Shown here: positions 57,516-64,000 of the stretch, piece by piece
Position numbering within the stretch: the stretch's first letter is position 1
Layout: every line of letters starts with the position of its first letter
Origin: Dechloromonas sp. CZR5
Lineage (GTDB): Bacteria > Pseudomonadota > Gammaproteobacteria > Burkholderiales > Rhodocyclaceae
Assembly: GCF_008711155.1 (NCBI RefSeq)
Contig: NZ_VUYQ01000003.1
Coordinates: 434,001-498,000 of the forward strand
DNA: 64,000 nucleotides
Direction of reading: 5' to 3'
The notes under the pieces: generated by a model
The model's input: only the letters and a program-made list of their open reading frames with translations
The model's database searches: none
Told to the model about the DNA's origin: nothing
Made by a program: the position numbers and the translations under genes

Positions 57516-60073
57516 TGAACTGCGATGTCGCTGCCCTGCGCGCGGAAGTCAAGGCCACCCAGCAGCAGCTTCAGCAACAATACGAACTCACCCACGACGC
57601 ACGTGCCCTGCTTCGCGACCGATGCGCCCAGGTCGACGTCATCCTGGAAAAGCTCTGGCGCTCCTTCAACTTTCCCGTCTCGATGACCCTGGCTGCCGTT
57701 GGCGGCTATGGCCGGGGAGAACTTTTTCCCGCCTCCGACATCGATTTGCTGATCCTCCTGCCTCAGGAAGTCAGCAAGACCACCCAGGAAAAGCTTGAGC
57801 AACTGGTCGGACATTTCTGGGACATCGGTCTGGAGATCGGCCACAGCGTTCGTACCGTCCAGGAGTGCCTGGATGAAGCGGCGCGCGACATCACCGTTCA
57901 GACGGCATTGCTCGAAGCCCGCCTGCTGACCGGTAATGCGAAGCTGTTCGCCACCTTCCAGAAGCGCCTGCACGGCAACCTCGACCCGCTGGTATTCTTC
58001 GAAGCCAAGCGACTGGAGCAACAGGAGCGCTACCTGCGCTTCAACGAAACGCCCTACAGCCTGGAGCCGAACTGCAAGGAATCTCCCGGCGGCCTGCGCG
58101 ACATGCAGGTCATCTTCTGGATGGCAAAAGCGGCCGGGCTTGGCTCCAGCTGGGCAGAACTTCAACAGAACGGCGTCATCAGCGAAGAAGGCATGCGCCT
58201 GACCGATGCCTGCGAAGACTATCTGAGACACCTGCGCATCCGCCTTCATTTCATGCTCGGCCGTCGCGATGACCGCCTGCTGTTCGACTACCAGAACAAC
58301 CTGGCCGAGAAATTCGGTTTTGTCACGAACGAAGCGAAGCGCGCGTCGGAACAACTGATGCAGGTGTATTACCGGCACGCAAAATCGGTCACCGTGCTCA
58401 ATACCCTGATCGTGCAGAACATCGGTGCGGCGCTGACACCGGAAATCGATCTCGTACCGCAGCCGCTCGACGACAATTTCCAGATGGTGGGAAACCTGCT
58501 CGACATTCGCGACGACAAGCTCTTTGAGCGCACCCCGGCGGCCATTCTGGATTGCTTCCTGGCCATGCAGGAGAGCCATGAGCTCTCCGGCATGACGACA
58601 CGGACACTCAGGGCGCTGTGGCGATCACGCGACCTGATCACGCCGGAATTCCGCGCCGATCCGGACAACCGGGCGAATTTCCTGAAGCTGCTGACCAGCG
58701 AGCGCGGCATCGTGCACGAGTTCCGGCGCATGAACCAGCTCGACATACTGGGCAGTTACCTGCCGAATTTCGGACGCATCGTCGGCCAGATGCAGCATGA
58801 TCTTTTCCATGTCTACACTGTGGATCAGCACATCCTGCAGGTCATGCGCAACATCCGCCGCTTCACGATGAGCGAATTCGCGCACGAGTACCCGATGTGC
58901 TCGCGTATCGTCAGCGAACTGGAACGCCCCTGGCTGCTCTATGTCGCGGCCCTGTTCCACGACATCGCCAAGGGACGGGGAGGAGACCATTCCGAACTCG
59001 GAACGGTCGATGCCCGCGAATTCTGTGTCGATCACGGACTGAGCGAAGAAGATACCGAACTGGTGGTCTGGCTGGTCCGGAACCATCTGGTCATGTCGCA
59101 GGTCGCACAGAAGGAAGACCTCACCGACCCGGAGGTGATAGCCCGCTTCGTCAAGCTGGTCGGCGACATGCGCCACCTGCAGGCGCTCTACCTGCTGACC
59201 CATGCCGACATCCGCGGCACCAGCCCGAAGGTCTGGAATCACTGGAAAGGCAAGCTGCTCGCCGATCTCTACTACCAGGCCCAACACCACATCACGCAGG
59301 GCAAGACTCCGGAAGCGCACGGTGTCATTGCCGACCGGCAGGCTGAGGCGATGCGCCTGCTGCGCTTCTTCGCGCTATCCGACACCGTGCATGAACGGCT
59401 GTGGAAACAGCTCGATACCGTCTATTTCCTGCGCCATTCCGCCGAGGAAATCGCCTGGCATACCCGTTCGCTGCATTACCGGATATTCAACAACCAGCCC
59501 GTTGTCCGCGCCCGCCCCTATCAGGAAGGTCAGGGCCTGCAGGTCATGGTTTACACGCAGGACCAGCCCGACCTGTTCGCCCGCATCGTCGGCTTTTTCG
59601 CCCGTGCCGGCTACAGCATCGTCGACGCCAAGATTCACACCACGGCACATGGTTACGCACTGGACAGCTTTGTCGTCCTCGATGTCGAGAATCGGGAAAA
59701 CGAACGCGAAATGGTTCCGTTCATCGAACACGAACTGGAGCAGCGCCTGCTGCATCAGTCACCGCCCGACATCCCGTCCGCCGGTCGTCTCTCGCGCCAG
59801 GTCAAGCATTTCCCGATCAAGCCGGACGTCAGCATCCGCAGCGATGAAAAGGGAACACACTTCATCCTCTCGCTGATTGCCGCCGACCGTCCCGGCCTTC
59901 TTTACACGGTCGCCAACACCCTGGCCGAACATGGAGCCAACCTGCAGACCGCCAAGATCACGACGCTCGGCGAACGCGCCGAGGACGTCTTTCTGATCAG
60001 CGGCGGCGATCTGCGGGACACCAACAACCGGATACGCCTGGAAACCGAATTGATGGAGCGGCTCAAGATCTAG
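57515..60073 (+). CDS. glnD: PII uridylyltransferase/uridylyl-removing enzyme
   Basis: An 852-residue nitrogen-sensing enzyme that uridylylates PII under nitrogen limitation and removes UMP when glutamine is high. Domains in order: nucleotidyltransferase (GGYGRGEL at 63-70, SDID at 74-77), helical linker, HD hydrolase domain ([17 protein letters not shown], His482/Asp483), and two C-terminal ACT domains (about 675-750 and 785-852). The true start [12 protein letters not shown] overlaps map; a longer frame inside map is rejected. Confidence 0.97.
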   Translation: MNCDVAALRAEVKATQQQLQQQYELTHDARALLRDRCAQVDVILEKLWRSFNFPVSMTLAAVGGYGRGELFPASDIDLLILLPQEVSKTTQEKLEQLVGHFWDIGLEIGHSVRTVQECLDEAARDITVQTALLEARLLTGNAKLFATFQKRLHGNLDPLVFFEAKRLEQQERYLRFNETPYSLEPNCKESPGGLRDMQVIFWMAKAAGLGSSWAELQQNGVISEEGMRLTDACEDYLRHLRIRLHFMLGRRDDRLLFDYQNNLAEKFGFVTNEAKRASEQLMQVYYRHAKSVTVLNTLIVQNIGAALTPEIDLVPQPLDDNFQMVGNLLDIRDDKLFERTPAAILDCFLAMQESHELSGMTTRTLRALWRSRDLITPEFRADPDNRANFLKLLTSERGIVHEFRRMNQLDILGSYLPNFGRIVGQMQHDLFHVYTVDQHILQVMRNIRRFTMSEFAHEYPMCSRIVSELERPWLLYVAALFHDIAKGRGGDHSELGTVDAREFCVDHGLSEEDTELVVWLVRNHLVMSQVAQKEDLTDPEVIARFVKLVGDMRHLQALYLLTHADIRGTSPKVWNHWKGKLLADLYYQAQHHITQGKTPEAHGVIADRQAEAMRLLRFFALSDTVHERLWKQLDTVYFLRHSAEEIAWHTRSLHYRIFNNQPVVRARPYQEGQGLQVMVYTQDQPDLFARIVGFFARAGYSIVDAKIHTTAHGYALDSFVVLDVENRENEREMVPFIEHELEQRLLHQSPPDIPSAGRLSRQVKHFPIKPDVSIRSDEKGTHFILSLIAADRPGLLYTVANTLAEHGANLQTAKITTLGERAEDVFLISGGDLRDTNNRIRLETELMERLKI

Positions 60074-60107
60074 CCCCGCATCGGGTTAATGGCGCCGCCG
60101 GCACGGC

Positions 60108-60698
60108 TCAGGATTTATTTGCCGTCGTCAGCCGCACCTGCCGGGCGATATCCTCGGCCACCGCCTTCAAGGCGCGCCGCTGAGCGGCCACCAATTGCTC
60201 CGGCTCGTTTGACACGCTGCTCTCGCGTAACGTGCTACGTCCGAAAATAGGCTTTCCCTGCCGCGGAAGCAGGCGCCACACGATATCGACCTGTGCGCCC
60301 TGCCCTTCGACCGCTTCCAGGCGCTGGACGTCGAGCAGCAAGCGGAAATCGGCATCGAAGCCCTGGCCGTCCACGGGCAACGACAACACGCGGCCCGAAT
60401 CGAGCAGGCGCCCCAATTCGTCGGCCAGTACGCGCGGAATATCGCGGCGGAGCGGTTCGGCCCAGCGCATCCACTCGTCGATACGGACACGGTTGTCGGC
60501 TTGCCGCAGCACCAGTTGCGGCCGGTCGATCAACTCCGGCAAGTTGGTCTGCGCGATGACGATGCTCGGTGTCTGCCCCTGCGGAACGCTCAGCAGACTG
60601 CTATCGCCCAGCGTGAAATAACGCGGAGCCGGCGATGTGCCGCAGCCGACCAAGAGGGCCAGCATGCCAGCGGCCAAGGCGATGCGCTCAAGCTTCAA
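60108..60698 (-). CDS. pqiC: PqiC-type transport-associated lipoprotein
   Basis: A 196-residue lipoprotein with signal sequence and lipobox LLVGC (Cys19). The following PAPRYFTLGDS and the VLADELGRLLDSGRVL segment fit the ABC-type transport auxiliary lipoprotein family (DUF330/PqiC). PqiC forms an outer-membrane cap on the PqiB tunnel for lipid transfer. Its start overlaps the pqiB end by four bases. It is convergent with glnD. Confidence 0.9.
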   Translation of the reverse strand: MKLERIALAAGMLALLVGCGTSPAPRYFTLGDSSLLSVPQGQTPSIVIAQTNLPELIDRPQLVLRQADNRVRIDEWMRWAEPLRRDIPRVLADELGRLLDSGRVLSLPVDGQGFDADFRLLLDVQRLEAVEGQGAQVDIVWRLLPRQGKPIFGRSTLRESSVSNEPEQLVAAQRRALKAVAEDIARQVRLTTANKS

Positions 60699-62302
60699 TT
60701 GTCCTCTCCCTTCTTGCCCTTCAGCAGGGCCTCCGGCTGGCGCTCCAGCAAATCGGCCAGATTGCGCACGGCGGTCGCCGCCTTGCCGACTTCACGCAAG
60801 GCATCGCGCATTTCCAGTTGCAAGGGCGCGTCGTTGACCATCAGTTTGTCCGCCGAGCCAAGCATGCGATCGGCGCTATCCAGCGTCTTGCGCGCATCGC
60901 GCAGGGTGTTCGTCAACTCGGGCGCCACTTCGCGGTCGACTTTGACGATCAGTTGATCGACATGCTGCAAGGTCGTACGCAGCGTTTCGACGACGGTCAG
61001 CAGCTGGTCCTGCATCGAATCCAAGGTACCCGGCTGCACCGGCAACTCAGGCCGCCGCCGGCTCCAGTCCACGCGGGCCGGCTTGGCGTTGTTGAAGAAA
61101 TCAAGCGCGACGTAGCGCTGGCCGGTCAGCAAGTTGCCGGTGCGCAACTGGGCGCGGAAGCCGCGCGCCACCATGCGATCGATGATCTCCTCCCGTATCG
61201 GCTCTCCCTTCACCCCTCCCCCATTGTTGCTGGTCGGCGGCGCAAAACGATCGGGATACATGCTCAGTTCGACTTGCATGTAGAAATCGGCCTTTTTCTT
61301 GTCGAAGTTGAGGTCGATGCGCGACACCTCGCCAGCCACCAAGCCACGGAAATCGACCGGCGCCCCCACGGTCAGGCCGCGCACTGATTCGTTGAAGAGG
61401 AGCACATATTTCTCGACCCGCGTTTCCGGTTTACGCGACGCAGCGGCCTGGTCGGCGTGCAGCGTAAACAAAGCCTCGGCTTCGGCGCGTGGAGCAGGCC
61501 GGTCGTCCTCGTCGTTCGGCGACGAAAAGGCGACGCCACCCAAGGCCAGGCTGAGCAGCGATTGCATGTCGAACTTGACGCCATCGGCGTTCAAGGAAAC
61601 GTCCATGCCGCTGGCGTGCCAGAAACGTGATGCCTTGGTCACGAAGGCATCGTAAGGTGAATCGACGAATACCCTGACGTCCACGCCGCTGCCGTCCTGG
61701 CGCATGGCGTAGCCGACCACCCGGCCAACCGGGATGCGCCGGAAATATACCGGCGTGCCGATGTCCAGCGAGCCAAGTTCGTCGGCCGTCAACACGTATT
61801 GGCGACCCGGCGTATTGGAAGTGACCAGCGGCGGCACTTCCAAGCCGATGAAATCCAGCTGCTTTTGTCCGGATTTGCCGGGGTCGATGGCAATATAGGC
61901 CCCTGACAACAAGGTGGCCAGACCGGAGATGGTGCCCGCCGCGACGCGTGGGCGGACCACCCAGAATTGGCTGTCCGCCACCAACAACTCTTCCGCCTGC
62001 CTGTCCATCTGCACGACGACACGCACCGACTTGCGATCCTCGCTCAGCGCGATGCTCGTTACTGTCCCGATTGCGACATCCTTGAATTTGACGCGGGTCT
62101 TGTTCGCTTCAAGCCCCTCCGCCGCAACGAATTGCAGCGTCACCTCCGGCCCGCGGGCGCGGACTGCCTGCACGGCCAAGCCAATGCCGACGAGGATGGC
62201 GAGCAGCGGAACGATCCAGATCACGCCGAAGTGCCAGCGCGAGCGCTGGACGAGCCTGGCATTGGGCAGTTCTTCAGGAGGTTGTGCTTGGCTTGGATTC
62301 AC
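60695..62302 (-). CDS. pqiB: PqiB-type MCE-domain lipid transport protein
   Basis: A 535-residue protein with one N-terminal transmembrane helix (about 25-47, GVIWIVPLLAILVGIGLAV) and three MCE/MlaD domains. These begin near GPEVTLQFVAAEGLEANKTR, near PGRQYVLTADELGSLDIG and near YVLLFNESVRGLTVGAPV. A long helical C-terminal segment follows, which in E. coli PqiB forms a periplasm-spanning needle. It is overlapped by the upstream pqiA-like gene by 29 bases. Confidence 0.94.
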   Translation of the reverse strand: MNPSQAQPPEELPNARLVQRSRWHFGVIWIVPLLAILVGIGLAVQAVRARGPEVTLQFVAAEGLEANKTRVKFKDVAIGTVTSIALSEDRKSVRVVVQMDRQAEELLVADSQFWVVRPRVAAGTISGLATLLSGAYIAIDPGKSGQKQLDFIGLEVPPLVTSNTPGRQYVLTADELGSLDIGTPVYFRRIPVGRVVGYAMRQDGSGVDVRVFVDSPYDAFVTKASRFWHASGMDVSLNADGVKFDMQSLLSLALGGVAFSSPNDEDDRPAPRAEAEALFTLHADQAAASRKPETRVEKYVLLFNESVRGLTVGAPVDFRGLVAGEVSRIDLNFDKKKADFYMQVELSMYPDRFAPPTSNNGGGVKGEPIREEIIDRMVARGFRAQLRTGNLLTGQRYVALDFFNNAKPARVDWSRRRPELPVQPGTLDSMQDQLLTVVETLRTTLQHVDQLIVKVDREVAPELTNTLRDARKTLDSADRMLGSADKLMVNDAPLQLEMRDALREVGKAATAVRNLADLLERQPEALLKGKKGEDN

Positions 62303-62930
62303 AAGTTCTTTCCGAAGGTTGTTGGGCGGACCCGGCGTCCCAGATCAGACGAGGGTCGAAAGCCATGGTGGCCAGCATGCTCAGCACGACGACGGCGGCG
62401 AAAGCCACCACACCGGGGCCGGGCGCCACCGTCGCCAGGGACTGGGCCTGGACCAGCGCAACCAGTATGGCAACGACATAGACATCGAGCATCGACCAGC
62501 GACCGATCAGTTCGAGCAGCCGATACAGGCGGGCGCTTTGCAGGGACTGCTCCGGCGACCGACGCTGCACGCCGAGCAGAATCAGGCTCAGCGACAACAA
62601 TTTGAGCAGCGGCACGGCGATACTGGCAATGAATACGATGATCGCCAGCACCCACGAGCCCGAACCCCACAGGTAAACCACGCCGCTGAGGATCGTATCG
62701 CGCTGCACGCCGAACAAGGAGCGCGTTTCCATGATCGGCAGCAGATTGGCCGGCAGATAGAGCACGAAGGCAGCCAGTAGCAAGGCCCAGGCTCGTTCGA
62801 TGCTGTGCGGCTTGCGGCTGTGCAAGCGTACCTGGCAGCGTGAGCAACGGGCATTCTCCGCCATTTCCCCCACTTTCCCGCACACCTCGCATACGGCGAG
62901 GCCCCGGTCGGCGGCGGTCACCCAGCTCAT
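62274..62930 (-). CDS. pqiA: PqiA-domain membrane protein, second half
   Basis: A 218-residue membrane protein with an N-terminal rubredoxin-like cysteine pair motif (CEVCGKVGEMAENARCSRCQ) and four transmembrane helices of the PqiA family (LYLPANLLPIMETRSLFG is the family hallmark). E. coli PqiA is one longer protein with two such domains; here they are encoded by two separate genes overlapping by four bases. It ends 29 bases inside pqiB. Confidence 0.93.
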   Translation of the reverse strand: MSWVTAADRGLAVCEVCGKVGEMAENARCSRCQVRLHSRKPHSIERAWALLLAAFVLYLPANLLPIMETRSLFGVQRDTILSGVVYLWGSGSWVLAIIVFIASIAVPLLKLLSLSLILLGVQRRSPEQSLQSARLYRLLELIGRWSMLDVYVVAILVALVQAQSLATVAPGPGVVAFAAVVVLSMLATMAFDPRLIWDAGSAQQPSERTCESKPSTTS

Positions 62931-63538
62931 ACCCGCGCCTCCTCCCAGGCCTGCCACAGGGCGCGATGATCGAAGGCCGTGCTGAGCACGGCGAGCACCA
63001 GCATCAAGCCGCCAAAGCACCAGATGGCGGTGCCGAGCAGCACATCGGCCATGTGCGACAGTTTGACCAGCGAGACCAATACGCCGAGGATGAATACCTC
63101 GACCATCGCCCACGGACGCGCCAACTGCAGGCTGCGGAAAAGCGGCACGAAAGCGACCGGCCGTCGTCCCGAGCAGAGCGGGAAGAGCAACCAGGCGAGA
63201 ACCGACAACTCGACCAGCGGCACCAGGACCGTCGTGGCGACGAGCAAGCCGGCAACGATCGGCGTGTCGTCACGCCACAACTGCCGCGCAGCCCCGAAAA
63301 CCGTCGTGTCTACATGATGGCCTTGGATATTCAGGCCGACGACGGGAAACAGGTTGGCCAGCAAAAGCAGGATCAAGGCCGTACAAGTCAGCGCCAGCAA
63401 GAACTGCAAATTGTCCGGGCCGACCCGGCACAACTCGGCGCCGCAGCGCGGGCACAGCATGACGCCCCGAGCATCCGGCACTTCTGCCTTGTGCAGGAGC
63501 AGATCGCATTCATGACAGGCGATGGGCAATGTACTCAC
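62927..63538 (-). CDS. pqiA: PqiA-domain membrane protein, first half
   Basis: A 203-residue membrane protein with a cysteine-rich start (CHECDLLLH and MLCPRCGAELC, two CxxC motifs) and four helices including LLLLANLFPVVGLNIQG. The GTG at 63538 is chosen because GAGGTGG lies about eight bases upstream; an in-frame GTG at 63559 is a possible alternative. It is the first gene of the pqi operon. Confidence 0.9.
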   Translation of the reverse strand: MSTLPIACHECDLLLHKAEVPDARGVMLCPRCGAELCRVGPDNLQFLLALTCTALILLLLANLFPVVGLNIQGHHVDTTVFGAARQLWRDDTPIVAGLLVATTVLVPLVELSVLAWLLFPLCSGRRPVAFVPLFRSLQLARPWAMVEVFILGVLVSLVKLSHMADVLLGTAIWCFGGLMLVLAVLSTAFDHRALWQAWEEARV

Positions 63539-63732
63539 CCCGCCACCTCGGCCTGGCACCGGCGCCGCGTTTCGCTCAACGGGCTTTCCGCCGGCGCCTT
63601 GGCCCGGGCGCCACCGGGCAAGGCAAACTGAGCCTGGGCAAAGCCTGCAGAGCGCTGCGCCAACGGGCAGATCGCCTGCCGGCCAAGGCTGATCGGCGAG
63701 AATTCAGGGCAGCGCACGCGCTCGGCTGCCGA

Positions 63733-63972
63733 TCAATGCAACAGCAGGGTGGCGTTGATCATGCGGCCGTCGTGCCACAGATCGGTTACCCGGGTGGTCA
63801 ACTGATAGGCCCGCACGTCGCTGATGTCCATTTCAACGATCACGACCGGCGCCTGCGGATCACCGTCGCGGATAATGGAGACGCCGGCCACCGGCCCGAC
63901 TTTCTCCAAGCCCGCGGCGATGGCTTCTACGGTCACCTCCGGCTTTATACCGGTGAACATGATTTTCTTCAT
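63733..63972 (-). CDS. Small RRM-like protein, uncharacterised
   Basis: A 79-residue protein with a beta-alpha-beta-beta-alpha-beta pattern. The strands begin KKIMFTGI, GVSIIRDG, VVIVEMD and INATLLLH, with helices around TVEAIAAGLEKVG and SDVRAYQLTTRVTDLW. The topology resembles an RNA recognition motif, although aromatic RNP residues are not evident. It has a strong GGAGGA ribosome binding site. It lies 194 bases upstream of the pqi operon on the same strand. Function unknown. Confidence 0.7.
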   Translation of the reverse strand: MKKIMFTGIKPEVTVEAIAAGLEKVGPVAGVSIIRDGDPQAPVVIVEMDISDVRAYQLTTRVTDLWHDGRMINATLLLH

Positions 63973-64000
63973 CGTTCGATCCTCCGCGCTGTGTCGATGC

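Overview
This 64 kb window is high-GC bacterial chromosome, almost certainly from a betaproteobacterium of the Rhodocyclales (Dechloromonas/Azonexus-like). Three things support this: the gene order rpsB-tsf-pyrH-frr-uppS-cdsA-dxr-rseP-bamA-skp-lpxD-fabZ-lpxA-lpxB-rnhB, a PEP-CTERM exported protein, and a Dld-II/LutABC lactate locus. No CRISPR array, rRNA operon, insertion sequence or recognisable prophage was seen.

Region by region. (1) 1-3.1 kb is an AT-richer accessory stretch with a SpoIIAA-like protein, a DUF4062 protein and a membrane-anchored DUF2726 protein. It ends at the 3' end of a tRNA-Asn gene, a common island attachment position. (2) 3.1-9.2 kb, all minus strand: tRNA-Asn, a YlqF-type ribosome-assembly GTPase, molybdenum cofactor genes (moaD, moeA, mobB), an uncharacterised ATP-grasp-like protein and a DinG/YoaA-type iron-sulfur helicase. 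(3) 9.3-18.7 kb holds mixed metabolic and transport genes: EamA transporter, peptide deformylase, malonyl-CoA decarboxylase, ThrE-type exporter, FKBP isomerase, flavodoxin-like protein, upp-uraA, azlCD and a DUF4160/DUF2442 pair. (4) 18.9-22.5 kb: a PEP-CTERM protein behind a sigma-54-type promoter, and a membrane-anchored TPR protein with a 129-bp tandem repeat. (5) 22.6-37.9 kb is a lactate and C3/C4-node cluster. A GntR/LldR-like regulator gene is followed by ppsA, and lutA-lutC-lutB runs divergently. A Dld-II-type D-lactate dehydrogenase, lactate permease, uspA, PEP carboxylase and ppsR follow. Three TGGT-N3-ACCA palindromes mark the divergent regulator/lut promoters. Lactate is imported, oxidised to pyruvate, converted to PEP by PpsA (controlled by PpsR) and carboxylated by Ppc. 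(6) 37.9-40.7 kb is a thiol-redox group: CcdA-like protein, thioredoxin-like protein, AraC regulator and peroxiredoxin-like protein. (7) 40.8-55.5 kb, all minus strand, is the translation / isoprenoid / phospholipid / outer-membrane / lipid A supercluster. (8) 55.7-60.1 kb: rfbD, map and glnD. (9) 60.1-63.5 kb: a pqiA-pqiA-pqiB-pqiC lipid-transport operon, then a small RRM-like protein.

Most of the window is conserved housekeeping. The less ordinary items are the accessory block with a perfect 34-bp palindrome, the sigma-54-controlled PEP-CTERM gene, the TPR gene with two identical 129-bp repeats, and the operator-marked lactate/PEP gene cluster. All functions come from reading the sequence; no database search was run.
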